37,713 bases of DNA from Caldisericota bacterium (GCA_034717215.1 JAYELD010000078.1:1-37713); one strand, 5' to 3'. Positions 18,501-25,603 are shown, numbered from the stretch's first letter. Made by a program: numbers and translations. Notes: generated from the letters alone by a model not told the origin.

Positions 18501-19256
18501 TTTGCCATTAGAGTTAACAGCAATAACACCATCTGAGACACTGTTTAATGCTAAATACGGCAAAGATTCTCGGTATTTTCCTATAGAATACCACTGAATT
18601 ATTGCAAATATTAAAATAGTAATATATCCAAACGGATAAACCTCAAAGCCAAAAGCAGGCAAAATATCTACCAGAGTAACACAACCCACCAAGTAACTGA
18701 ATAAAAACAGTTTTCTTTGAGTTTTGCTGATCAAAACAGCTCTGTTTACTCGAACATAATAATATAAAGTCAGAAGTAAAAGAAAAGCAAAAACAACCAA
18801 AAGGTAAAGCCCAGCCCGGTCATACTGAATAGAATATCCCCAGAAATGTTTCCTCACACCAATAAACATTAAATCTGTCGTATTTGCTATAAAATAAAAA
18901 AGAAGCATTATAATATAATTTACCAAAACCAGCCACTTTTTCTTCCTTAACTTGTGAAAAAGTGATAAAATTAGCAAATAAGCACTGGGAGGAATCAGAA
19001 CTAAGCCCAAAAAAGTATAACGTTTATAAAAAAATAGAGCAAGTTCTGGATTTTGAGTTACATACAATATAGATGTTCCGGAAACCCATATAAAAAGAGT
19101 CAAAGCAACAAGAAAAAAAGAAGAATTCGTCTTACTCCTTACACCCAGAAACAAAGAAACTACTCCAAATATGAACAAAATAACGGCAGTGACCATTACC
19201 GGAATGGCATATGGATTAAAATAATAATTCGAACTAGCAAATATTTGAGCTATCAT
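15564..19256 (-). CDS. 7TM-multi-PAS-GAF diguanylate cyclase
   Basis: A 1230-residue membrane sensor that should make c-di-GMP. Residues 1-225 hold about seven hydrophobic helices, like the histidine-kinase N-terminal 7TM sensor domain. PAS1 is at about 228-345 and a Lys/Gln-rich coiled coil at 350-400. PAS2 (398-515), PAS3 (520-640) and PAS4 (645-765) follow, then GAF (768-925), PAS5 (932-1048) and GGDEF (1053-1225). The active motif GGDEF is intact at 1139-1143, and RKSD at 1130-1133 ends five residues before it, the right place for an inhibitory I-site. No EAL or kinase domain is present. GGAGGTGGGG precedes the ATG. The gene stands alone with a long leader. Confidence 0.93.
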   Translation of the reverse strand: MIAQIFASSNYYFNPYAIPVMVTAVILFIFGVVSLFLGVRSKTNSSFFLVALTLFIWVSGTSILYVTQNPELALFFYKRYTFLGLVLIPPSAYLLILSLFHKLRKKKWLVLVNYIIMLLFYFIANTTDLMFIGVRKHFWGYSIQYDRAGLYLLVVFAFLLLLTLYYYVRVNRAVLISKTQRKLFLFSYLVGCVTLVDILPAFGFEVYPFGYITILIFAIIQWYSIGKYRESLPYLALNSVSDGVIAVNSNGKIIHINSVAEKLMNVQSDSILHKDVSEYFCSSSCKLVDQEQFQMLLKQVKTDPSQVINTQIEYIEPAKRINLTTLPVANRLGEVTEVMFMLNDITEYEQLKDDVEQYQEFLENMVKKRTKQLKDVNKQLKQDISKRKQLEKELLIQKKYFQELFENSSMAVAQLDTDNKIIAINEGFTTLFQYSSEEVVGKRLIELVVPESLGSESEFFFSSGMKGKKPKKESVRKRKDGSLVSVYVHAVPISVDNKVVGMYAVYVDITNIKKVEEKLKEEGALISSMLEAVPHAVIGLRDHHIVFANKNVKSVFGWEREELIGKTTRLFYRSDKEFEQIGNDFYSTLENHKYCGEEFPCKRKDGKDILCRVSASRIGDTLKDKQIVVMYEDITERKRTITELQESNEKLSSLFYNYPAALVNMDNDSHILDANPAFEKLFGYSIDEVRGRNINDGMIHPEEKKDEGKNLDEKALSEGYLNYETVRKRKNGTLFPVLVSGLPIVVNGEIKGVMGAYVDITERKKSERIKDVISKISEAVYSTNTLDELYDIIHQNVSVLMHANNFYIAMYDEFSKMLSFKYWVDETDPKPKPRELRKGITEYVFNTGKSLIADPEVIKVMQNEGKTEIHDTLPVSWLGVPLKVQNKTVGVLAVQSYTEGVKYTEDDKKVLSFVSDQIALAIERKKNEELMLLQKSRLETLFEGAPIAIAMLDKEERVIDANEGFQKLFRYSINEIRGQFIDDFIVPNELKEKTKRVEFEVEQGKVVALESIRQRKGGSLVNVSIFAYPIMLGPVMHGIYAIYIDITEHKKRERQLSYIATHDALTGLPNRVYFENRFALEVELSRRNNQKFALLYIDLNEFKKVNDELGHAVGDVLLKQVADRFTELLRKSDVVARMGGDEFVLLLPEITKEKEIHKIVKKFFKTFKEPFIVEDHKINVSLSIGGVIFPDDGTDSVTLLKKVDNAMYNVKEHGVSTYQYYQSDIVLKAE

Positions 19257-19650
19257 GCCGTATTTTCCCCACCTCCATGTCTATCTAATTCTCTTATCAT
19301 TCTTTTCGCGCTTCTTTAAACATTTATTTATGTTAATTTATCACACTATCTTAACAGTAAATTTTAAAATAGTCAAACACGAAACAGATGATTTAATCAT
19401 ACTCACAAAACCCTTCATTACATGTACCCACCTGCTGTACAGGTGCTCGCGTTTTTTCTTTAAAATTACTGGTTCATTATAATAATCTGCGCACATTAAA
19501 AAATTGTCAATTTTCAAAAAAAACTTACTTCACACTTTGCCATGGCAAACAAAATATTATACTTTATTATTCAAATAATTCTGCGTTTTGCCTCAAGCGA
19601 TTTGCTGCAAATTGAACTTCTAAACTATATAAATACTGCTTAAGAAGAAA
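19257..19650. other. 394-nt intergenic region between cysK and the diguanylate cyclase gene
   Basis: No credible gene on either strand. On the minus strand it holds a promoter (19482-19510), a long leader for the cyclase gene and one clear hairpin with arms CACCTG (19429-19434) and CAGGTG (19440-19445), loop 5 nt. A short A/T-rich inverted repeat at 19645-19665 overlaps the cysK stop codon. Confidence 0.6.
19482..19510 (-). promoter_or_regulatory. Candidate promoter for the diguanylate cyclase gene
   Basis: Minus strand TTGACA (19510-19505), 17-nt spacer, GATTAT (19487-19482); a better TATAAT six bases on would need a 23-nt spacer. The leader would be about 220 nt long and contain the CACCTG/CAGGTG hairpin. 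Confidence 0.45.
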
Positions 19651-20535
19651 TCAAAATAATTTCTTAGAAAAATATCGCTCGCCTCGGTCCGGGGCAATTG
19701 TCACGACTCGTTTAAGATTATATCTTTTAAAAATTATTTTTGCAGCTAGTACATTTGCGCCAGTTGATGGACCTGCAAAAATTCCTTCTTCACTGGCAAG
19801 CCTCCGTGCCTCTTCTCTTGCATCGTCCTGATCAACTGTGATAATTTCATCAAGTATGTCTCTATCAAGCAAATCAGGTACAAAACCAGCGCCAATACCC
19901 TCTATCGTGTGCGTGTACGGTTTTCCTCCTGAAAGAACCGCCGATTGAATAGGTTCTACCGCGACGATCCTAATATTTTTATTAAATTTTTTCAGCGCTC
20001 TTCCCACTCCGGTAATTGTCCCACCAGTGCCCACTCCTGCAACAAATGCATCTACTTTATACCTCATTTCTTTGAGAATTTCGGGAGCAGTAGTCATCTC
20101 ATGCGCTAAGGCATTGGCTGGATTTTTAAACTGATCGAGCATTAAAGCCCCTTCCCTGATAAACTCTTCTGCTTTTTCTATTGCGCCTTTCATCCCTTTT
20201 GATTTTTCAGTCAAGAAAAGTTTTGCTCCCAGCGCACTCATAATTTTTTGCCGTTCAATGCTCATTGAATCCGGCATTGTTAAAATAACATTCAAATCAT
20301 AAAATCTTCCAACAAATGCCAGACCAATACCCGTATTCCCTGAGGTAGGCTCAACAATTGTGCTACCTGCCTTTATGAGATTTTTCTGCAAAGCATCACA
20401 GATCATAAAAAAAGCAATTCTATCCTTTATACTACCCATTGGATTTAAAAACTCGAGCTTTAAAAATATACTTGAGGCATTTTTAAGCTGAATTATCGGA
20501 GTATTTCCTATACTGTTTAATATTGTTTTATACAT
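19651..20535 (-). CDS. cysK: Cysteine synthase (O-acetylserine sulfhydrylase)
   Basis: A 294-residue fold-type II PLP enzyme that makes cysteine from O-acetylserine and sulfide. The PLP lysine is K37 in GSIKDRIA, the substrate loop is PTSGNTGIG near 63-71, the phosphate loop is GTGGTITG, and GPSTGAN sits near the PLP ring. IEGIGAGFVPD is also conserved. It overlaps cysE by 8 nt, so the two enzymes of cysteine synthesis are co-translated. It is the last gene of the sulfur operon and provides substrate for the desulfurases encoded upstream. Confidence 0.95.
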   Translation of the reverse strand: MYKTILNSIGNTPIIQLKNASSIFLKLEFLNPMGSIKDRIAFFMICDALQKNLIKAGSTIVEPTSGNTGIGLAFVGRFYDLNVILTMPDSMSIERQKIMSALGAKLFLTEKSKGMKGAIEKAEEFIREGALMLDQFKNPANALAHEMTTAPEILKEMRYKVDAFVAGVGTGGTITGVGRALKKFNKNIRIVAVEPIQSAVLSGGKPYTHTIEGIGAGFVPDLLDRDILDEIITVDQDDAREEARRLASEEGIFAGPSTGANVLAAKIIFKRYNLKRVVTIAPDRGERYFSKKLF

Positions 20536-21073
20536 TTTTTCCCTCTATTTTTATAACCCTTGCAGGAATTCCCACCACAGTCGCATGAGGAGGTATGTCC
20601 GTTAACACTACGCTATGAGCCCCAATTACGGCATTGTCCCCTACTTTTACACTGCCTAAAATAGATGCCTGATTCCCCACAAATACGTTTCGTCCCACGA
20701 TTGGATGTCTTTTACCTCTTTCTATTTTTTTAGAACCAAGCGTCACTCCGTGGTAAAGAATTGTTCCTTTTCCAACAAAAGCCGTTGACCCAATCACTAC
20801 GCCCATGCCATGGTCAATTATAATACCTGGTTCAATTTTAGCCATTGGGTAAATATCCATTCCATATTTTCTTTTTGCCTGGCAGTACAGATACATTGCG
20901 ATAAATTTATGTCCTTTTTCATATAGACTGTGATATATTCGGTAATATACTAACCCTCGAAATGAGGTAGAAAAAAGAATGATTTCACGTTTTGATTTCG
21001 TGGAAAAATCGTTTTGCATGAACATTTCCAAATCTGCTCTTATTGCGGAAAATAATTCTCTTACAACATGCAT
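20528..21073 (-). CDS. cysE: Serine O-acetyltransferase (EpsC-type)
   Basis: 181 residues from the ATG at 21073, with AAGGTGAT just upstream. A GTG at 21118 would lie inside another SD and adds a Trp-rich stretch not typical of the family, so I reject it. The enzyme acetylates serine to O-acetylserine. The N-terminal helical domain is the short EpsC type, and the left-handed beta-helix has the catalytic D87-H88 pair (IIIDHGMG), LYHGVTLG, HPIVGRNVFVG and VVGIPARVI. It lies between a sulfur carrier gene and cysK. Two hairpins and an out-of-frame upstream ORF precede it. Confidence 0.93.
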   Translation of the reverse strand: MHVVRELFSAIRADLEMFMQNDFSTKSKREIILFSTSFRGLVYYRIYHSLYEKGHKFIAMYLYCQAKRKYGMDIYPMAKIEPGIIIDHGMGVVIGSTAFVGKGTILYHGVTLGSKKIERGKRHPIVGRNVFVGNQASILGSVKVGDNAVIGAHSVVLTDIPPHATVVGIPARVIKIEGKNV

Positions 21074-21107
21074 ATGTATCACCTTCCATTGTTTCCATCT
21101 TTGCCAT
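20985..21107 (-). other. Out-of-frame upstream ORF with Cys-Cys codons overlapping the cysE start
   Basis: ATG at 21107 lies 10 nt after a perfect AGGAGG and opens a 40-codon frame beginning MAKMETMEGDTYACCKR. It runs through the cysE start at 21073 and ends at 20985 in the +1-type overlapping frame. Codons 14-15 are tandem TGT (Cys), a few bases past the cysE ATG. It may be a translated leader peptide or only a chance frame with a strong SD. Confidence 0.3.
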
Positions 21108-21182
21108 ATATATGCCACCTCCTTTTGATTAATTCTTTTTATCGAAAGAATAATGTTTCTTCTATTCTCTATGCAAAGTGTT

Positions 21183-21213
21183 GGATAGCCAAATATAAAT
21201 ATCCAAGCTATCC
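21183..21213 (-). promoter_or_regulatory. Intercistronic hairpin between the MoaD-like gene and cysE
   Basis: Perfect 7-bp arms GGATAGC (21183-21189) and GCTATCC (21207-21213) overlap the stop codon of the MoaD-like gene. A second small hairpin (21133-21150, TTCTTT/AAAGAA) lies before the next SD. These could tune mRNA stability or cysE expression. Confidence 0.45.
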
Positions 21214-21432
21214 TCCTCCAACAGGAGAAAAGATGTGCACAGTGTCGCCGTCTTTAACCCTGTCAGTAAACCAGCTTCTCTTAGTATTTACTAATATCAT
21301 CATGTAGTTTAGCTCCTTAATCCCCAGTTTCTCTACAACTGTCTTTACAGTTGACTTTTCTGGAAGTGTAATATAGCTTTCCTCGGGACCATACTTTAAA
21401 AAATTACCATATAATTTCACTTTCACTTTCAT
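21208..21432 (-). CDS. MoaD/ThiS-like ubiquitin-fold sulfur carrier
   Basis: A 74-residue beta-grasp protein beginning MKVKVKLYGNFLKYG and ending FSPVGGG. The C-terminal Gly-Gly is where sulfur is carried as a thiocarboxylate in MoaD, ThiS and CysO-type proteins; here one extra Gly follows. It sits between the IscU-DUF59 gene and cysE-cysK, which fits a carrier that receives sulfur from the desulfurase for molybdopterin, thiamine, tungsten-cofactor or cysteine synthesis. No activating E1-like (ThiF/MoeB) gene is present in the window. No strong SD precedes the start. Family call good, acceptor unknown. Confidence 0.82.
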   Translation of the reverse strand: MKVKVKLYGNFLKYGPEESYITLPEKSTVKTVVEKLGIKELNYMMILVNTKRSWFTDRVKDGDTVHIFSPVGGG

Positions 21433-21470
21433 TTTTTCTAAAACTTCAAAACAATTTCGCAGTACACTCT

Positions 21471-22106
21471 TTAACCTTCAAAAATTACTTTTACTTCCGT
21501 AACATCCCACAAATGCTCCAGCCTTTCCAAAATTTCTTCTTCTATATTTTTTGCAAATTGATGATCTTTAGGCAAATCGAGAATCACTGTCAGAGCACCA
21601 TCTTTAATGTGAATAGTTTTTATCAGACCCGACCGGACAACATCAATGCCCGTTAGTGGATCTACAACATGTGATAATTTTGACATAACAATTTCTTTTG
21701 TCGTTGGTGTTTTTTTCTTTACAAGTCCTTCTTTCTCCATATAAATTTCCACGGCTGAATGTAAAGCATCAGCAGCTAACACCGAGCAATGAATCTTTAC
21801 AGTTGGTAATCCCCCTAATGCCTCCACAGCATCTTTCCAGGTAATTTTTGCTGCTTCCTCAATTTTTTTACCTTTTACAATATCTGTGAGTATCGACCCT
21901 GTCGCTATATTAGATGCACAACCAAATGACTGAAATTTAATATCTTCTATTCTATGAGTCTCTGGATCCACTTTTAGATAGAGAGTGAGCATATCCCCAC
22001 ACGCCGGACTTCCCTCTGTCACTTTTACATCTGCATTTTTAATCTTCCCAACATTATGTGGGTGTTTAAAATGTTCAATCACTAATTTTGTATACGGAAC
22101 TGGCAC
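21471..22106 (-). CDS. IscU/NifU-type Fe-S scaffold fused to a DUF59 (MIP18-like) domain
   Basis: 211 residues from a GTG at 22106 overlapping the desulfurase stop. Residues 1-128 are an IscU-type scaffold with all ligands: C36 and D38 (SPACGD), C63 (FGCAS) and C107 (IHCS). Residues 138-211 look like a DUF59/MIP18 domain: VMSKLSHVVDPLTGIDVV, GLIKTIHIKDG and a final VTEVKVIFEG strand. The DUF59 part lacks the Cys that SufT-like proteins carry in a PGCPM motif (LPKDHQF here). The scaffold builds Fe-S clusters using sulfur from the desulfurase next door; the extra domain may help transfer them. The C-terminal domain call is by motif only. Confidence 0.85.
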   Translation of the reverse strand: MPVPYTKLVIEHFKHPHNVGKIKNADVKVTEGSPACGDMLTLYLKVDPETHRIEDIKFQSFGCASNIATGSILTDIVKGKKIEEAAKITWKDAVEALGGLPTVKIHCSVLAADALHSAVEIYMEKEGLVKKKTPTTKEIVMSKLSHVVDPLTGIDVVRSGLIKTIHIKDGALTVILDLPKDHQFAKNIEEEILERLEHLWDVTEVKVIFEG

Positions 22107-23272
22107 TATTCTTCATCCTCCTCTCCCAACGGACTAAGTTTCCGCAGGTCGTCAACTACTTCTCTTACTTTCTGAATAGTATAATCGATTTCATCTTCTG
22201 TATTATACTTTGACAGAGAAAACCGAATTGAACCATGGGCTTGTTCATGGTTTTTCCCCATTGCCAGAAGTATGTAGCTGGCCTGTAGATTTCTGCTATA
22301 ACAGGCAGACCCTGTTGTCACAGCGATTCCTTCAAAATCTAAGCGAAGAGAAATAGCCTCGCCTTCAATATATCTAAAAGTTAAATTAACAATATGTGAT
22401 ATGGAATGCTCTTTTGAGCCGTTATATTCTACATCCTTAATGGTCGTTTCTATTCCTGCAATCAAACGTTTTTTGAGTAATAGAATTTTATCAACATCCT
22501 CCCTGCTAAATATCTCTGCTGCTTTTTGCGCACCGATAATTGCAGGTGTATTTTCCGTTCCGGGTCTTAAATTAAATTCATTAAATCCGCCATCCAACAC
22601 TTTTTTAATCTTTGTTCCTTTTCTAACGAACAGTATTCCAATACCTTTTGGACCATAAAATTTATGGGGAGACAACGTAATAAGGTCTATCCCCCAACTA
22701 TACGCATCTATTGACAAATACGGCCAGGCAATTGCAGCATCTGTATGAAATAGTATTCCCTTTTCCTTTGATAGTTTTGCAATTTCCCTGATATCCTGGA
22801 CTGCTCCTGTCTCATGGTTTCCATATTGAACTGAGATTAACGCTGTTTCCTTCTTAATGCAACGCGTTAGTACATCCATGTCAACAATACCATCTTTATT
22901 CACTGGAAGATATGATACCTCAAAGCCTTCTTCTTCCAGCCGCTTAAACGAATTAAGAACAGAATTGTGCTCTACCTGTGTTGTTATGAGGTGTTTCCCT
23001 TTGTCCATATTCGCATAGGCAACTCCCTTAATAGCAAGATTATTTGCTTCAGTTCCACCTGAAGTAAATATAATCTCTTCAGGATACTTTCCTCCTATTC
23101 GTTCAGCAAAAGATGCTCTTGCCTCATCAACTGCATCCTTTACCTCAAGTCCATAGGTGTGAGCAAACTGAGAAGAAGGTACAGCATATTTTTCAAGAAA
23201 AAACGGAATCATAGCTTCTACTACTCGTTTGTCCATTTTTGTAGAAGCTGCATTGTCTAAATAAACTTTCAT
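22106..23272 (-). CDS. Cysteine desulfurase, divergent NifS/IscS family member
   Basis: A 388-residue PLP enzyme that removes sulfur from cysteine as a persulfide. DNAAST starts the fold, H102 stacks on PLP, D178 contacts the ring, K204 (SPHKFYGPKG) binds PLP, and C324 (TGSACYSRNLQ) is the persulfide Cys in a mobile loop. It deviates from IscS: the Gln after the PLP Asp is Ile181 (HTDAAIAW), the loop reads GNHETG instead of NNEIG, and an acidic tail (GEEDEE) ends the protein. It lies between a SufT-like gene and the fused scaffold and is probably specific to that scaffold. Confidence 0.9.
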   Translation of the reverse strand: MKVYLDNAASTKMDKRVVEAMIPFFLEKYAVPSSQFAHTYGLEVKDAVDEARASFAERIGGKYPEEIIFTSGGTEANNLAIKGVAYANMDKGKHLITTQVEHNSVLNSFKRLEEEGFEVSYLPVNKDGIVDMDVLTRCIKKETALISVQYGNHETGAVQDIREIAKLSKEKGILFHTDAAIAWPYLSIDAYSWGIDLITLSPHKFYGPKGIGILFVRKGTKIKKVLDGGFNEFNLRPGTENTPAIIGAQKAAEIFSREDVDKILLLKKRLIAGIETTIKDVEYNGSKEHSISHIVNLTFRYIEGEAISLRLDFEGIAVTTGSACYSRNLQASYILLAMGKNHEQAHGSIRFSLSKYNTEDEIDYTIQKVREVVDDLRKLSPLGEEDEE

Positions 23273-23282
23273 AATTACCTCT

Positions 23283-23588
23283 CTATTCGTACCCTAAATT
23301 TTTCTTTGCATCACTGCTCATCAAATCTGGGCTCCATGGCGGATCATATGTGAGCTCCACTTTAACTTCCTTTACTCCTTCAAGCTCTTGAATAACCATT
23401 TCTACATCTCTTATTATAAAAGACGCCATTGGACACCCCGGAGCGGTAAGTGTCATTTTAACAAATACAGTTCCATTGTCTTCGTCTACTTTAATGTCAT
23501 AAATTAAACCTAAGTCCACAACGCTTACTGGTATTTCCGGGTCATACACATTTTTTAATGCTTCAATAATTTCTTGCTTTTTTGCCAT
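23283..23588 (-). CDS. DUF59/MIP18-family Fe-S assembly protein (SufT-like)
   Basis: 101 residues from the ATG at 23588, preceded by AAGGAGG; an in-frame upstream start at 23627 lies inside the PAS remnant and was rejected. NVYDPEIPVSVVDLGLIYDI is the domain signature and APGCPM holds the conserved Cys 52; the C-terminus DPPWSPDLMS is typical. Such proteins help mature or carry Fe-S clusters. The gene starts 11 nt after the stop of a broken DUF438/PAS gene and ends 10 nt before the desulfurase. DUF59 and DUF438 genes being neighbours is a pattern I recall from other anaerobes. Confidence 0.9.
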   Translation of the reverse strand: MAKKQEIIEALKNVYDPEIPVSVVDLGLIYDIKVDEDNGTVFVKMTLTAPGCPMASFIIRDVEMVIQELEGVKEVKVELTYDPPWSPDLMSSDAKKNLGYE

Positions 23589-23598
23589 ATCAGCCTCC

Positions 23599-23841
23599 TT
23601 ACTCCTCTGAATAAATTCTTTTTTCACTTGAAAGATTTCTCATCTCAGTCACATCACGTGCAACCTCTAATGTACCTAAATACTTTTCTTCTCCATTTCT
23701 CACTGCGTAATATCTAATATATACAAATCTACTATTTATTTCAAGCCAAAAATCTGCATAATTTCTTTTGCCGCTCTTAAAACCAAGAAGTATCTTTTCA
23801 ACAATATAAACACTCTTTGGATGATGACAATTCCTTGCCTT
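23599..23841 (-). pseudogene. Remnant of a DUF438/PAS protein (C-terminal PAS only)
   Basis: An 80-codon open stretch without a start codon encodes CHHPKSVYIVEKILLGFKSG...YADFW...FVYIRYYAV...KYLGTLEVARDVTEMRNL. This is the C-terminal PAS domain of DUF438-type proteins, which normally follows DUF438 and hemerythrin-like domains; those are missing. A TAG stop precedes the stretch at 23842-23844. Upstream a promoter and a perfect SD (AAAGGAGGC) remain, followed by ATA AGC GAA TTT TTA GAA, which would read (M)SEFLE if ATA were ATG. I infer a start-codon loss plus internal deletion. Confidence 0.75.
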
Positions 23842-23881
23842 CTAAAAATTCGCTTATTTTGCCTCCTTTATTTTTTAAAAA

Positions 23882-23909
23882 ATTATAACTATAAAAATAA
23901 TATTTTCAA
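23882..23909 (-). promoter_or_regulatory. Promoter of the second sulfur transcription unit
   Basis: Minus strand TTGAAA (23909-23904), 16-nt spacer, TATAAT (23887-23882). The start would be near 23875, just before the orphan SD of the DUF438/PAS remnant, and would serve the genes from the SufT-like protein to cysK. Confidence 0.65.
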
Positions 23910-23910
23910 G
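23885..23910 (-). repeat. 26-bp promoter repeat, copy 1
   Basis: Identical over 26 bp to 25645-25670. The repeat spans the -35 element, the spacer and most of the -10. Confidence 0.85.
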
Positions 23911-24082
23911 TAATTTATTGTAAGGAGTAAAGACATGCTTGAACGCGTCATTTATGCAGAAAGTTCGTTGGATAAATTGAATTAATACAAATGTAATGAC
24001 TAAAATTTTTAAATATTTTAGCAGCAGTAAGCAGTACTACATAATTCACATATTACGCGAGTTACACTATTTTATGCAATGA

Positions 24083-24430
24083 TTATGCAGCTTTAACTCC
24101 ATCAAGAAAAGCTTTTAAGGACAAATTTATGCATTCTTCCTTCTCCTCAGGAATCTCAAAAAACTGTTCTAATGTCTCTAATTTAATATTTTTAAGCTCT
24201 TCCACATTTTTCTCCTTAGCATATTCACTTAAAATAGAGCATACTGCTATTGCAAAAGGGCAACCTGTGATTTGATATTTAATGTCTTTAATAATCCCGT
24301 CCTCTATGAGAAAATAGAAAATGGCCTTTGCCAAATTTGGCAGTGAATAACTTCCAATTACAGTAGGATTTTTGATTTTTCCGACATTTTTAGGATGAGT
24401 AAAATGTTCTCTTACAATTTTTGGATACAT
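24083..24430 (-). CDS. Degenerate IscU-like scaffold protein
   Basis: 115 residues with the IscU opening YPKIVREHFTHPKNVGKIKNP, then IGSYSLPNLAK where functional scaffolds have a CGD motif, so the first Cys and the Asp are missing. C57 (TGCPFAIAVCSIL, plus C64) and C100 (EECINLSLKAF) match the second and third ligand positions. It starts directly after the stop of the neighbouring desulfurase (TAG-ATG) with GGAGG upstream. It may be a partner or regulator of that desulfurase rather than a standard cluster scaffold. Family membership is clear; function is open. Confidence 0.8.
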   Translation of the reverse strand: MYPKIVREHFTHPKNVGKIKNPTVIGSYSLPNLAKAIFYFLIEDGIIKDIKYQITGCPFAIAVCSILSEYAKEKNVEELKNIKLETLEQFFEIPEEKEECINLSLKAFLDGVKAA

Positions 24431-25603
24431 CTATTTCCTCCAGAATGGACTCAAAGCCCTCAATTGATTTGTTACTTCTTTAATATTTTTCACTACAAAA
24501 TCAATATCTTCTTGTTTATTATCCTTTCCAATTGTAATGCGTACAACACTGAATATATCTTCCTCTGGAATACCAATTGCTTGAAGCACGTGAGAAGGAT
24601 TCGTTTTGCTAGCAGAACAAGCAGATCCGCCACCTGCAATAATTCCCTTCTCATTAAGAATAACAAGAAGAGGTTCATTTCTTATGCCCGGAATAATAAT
24701 ACTGATATTGCCGGGAAGTCTTCTGTCGCCTTCTGGGCCGTTTAAGTAAACAGCTGAAATTTCTTCCAATATCCTTGCCAAAAAAATATCTCTAAGTTTT
24801 GCAATATGATTTTCCCTTTGCTTCTGTTCTTCTTTTCCTAATTTTGCTGCTTCTCCCAATCCAATAATTCCCACCGAGTTGAGAGTTCCTGACCTAAATC
24901 CTCGTTCCTGTCCGCCTCCATCCATATATGGCGCAATTGGGACACCTTCCCGTATATACAATGCACCGACACCTTTTGGGCCATAAAATTTGTGAGAGGA
25001 GAGGCTCAACAGATCAATATTCATCTGCTCGACATCAACAGGGAGATGAGCAATAGTTTGCACTGCATCAGTGTGAAAGAGGACATTTTTTTCTCTGCAT
25101 ATTGCTCCTATCTCACGAATCGGTTCGATAGTTCCAATTTCATTATTTGCATGCATTATAGAAACCAGTATCGTTTTGGATGTAATTAGCTTTTTTACAT
25201 CGTCAGGATCAATAAAACCTTCACGATCCACCGGAACATATTTAATGACAAAACCAAAATCTTGCAAACTCTCTGCGGTTTTTAATACTGCTTCATGCTC
25301 TATTGGTGTTGTTATAATTTCGTTTCCTTTGTCCTTGTTTGCAAATGCAACGCCCTTTAGCGCTGTATTATCTGATTCTGTGCCCCCAGATGTAAAAATA
25401 ATTTCTTCAGGCAATGCATTGATAAGAACAGCAACATTTTTTCGAGCTTCTTCTATTGCTTCGTCCACTTTCTTGCTGATTGAAGAGGTCCACCGTGTTG
25501 CTGGATTTGCAAATAACTCTGTAAAATATGGTTTCATTTTTTTAAATACCCTTTTATCAACCGGGGTAGTCGCCGCATGATCCAAATAAATGATTCTACT
25601 CAT
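24431..25603 (-). CDS. iscS: Cysteine desulfurase IscS/NifS
   Basis: A 390-residue PLP enzyme: DHAATTPVD near the start, H103 stacking on PLP, HANNEIGT, HTDAVQT (Asp and Gln on the ring, both present), K205 (SSHKFYGPKG) binding PLP, and C329 (GGSACSASKTNPSHVL) forming the persulfide. The sequence is canonical, unlike the second desulfurase at 22106-23272. The ATG has AGGAGG a few bases upstream and a promoter at 25642-25669. It is co-transcribed with the degenerate scaffold gene that follows without a gap. Confidence 0.94.
   Translation of the reverse strand: MSRIIYLDHAATTPVDKRVFKKMKPYFTELFANPATRWTSSISKKVDEAIEEARKNVAVLINALPEEIIFTSGGTESDNTALKGVAFANKDKGNEIITTPIEHEAVLKTAESLQDFGFVIKYVPVDREGFIDPDDVKKLITSKTILVSIMHANNEIGTIEPIREIGAICREKNVLFHTDAVQTIAHLPVDVEQMNIDLLSLSSHKFYGPKGVGALYIREGVPIAPYMDGGGQERGFRSGTLNSVGIIGLGEAAKLGKEEQKQRENHIAKLRDIFLARILEEISAVYLNGPEGDRRLPGNISIIIPGIRNEPLLVILNEKGIIAGGGSACSASKTNPSHVLQAIGIPEEDIFSVVRITIGKDNKQEDIDFVVKNIKEVTNQLRALSPFWRK

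Larger units (their letters stand above)
23842..24082. other. Gene-poor 240-nt spacer
   Basis: It holds the orphan SD (about 23861-23869), the promoter at 23882-23909 and A/T-rich sequence. On the plus strand AAGGAG precedes a 16-codon frame (23935-23985, MLERVIYAESSLDKLN), too short to call a gene. Confidence 0.5.

Noticed and set aside
21074-21118. GTG start for cysE at 21118
   Set aside because: The GTG overlaps the SD it would need; the ATG at 21073 has its own SD and fits the family length.
23935-23985. 16-codon plus-strand frame after AAGGAG
   Set aside because: Too short and without a recognisable product; likely chance.
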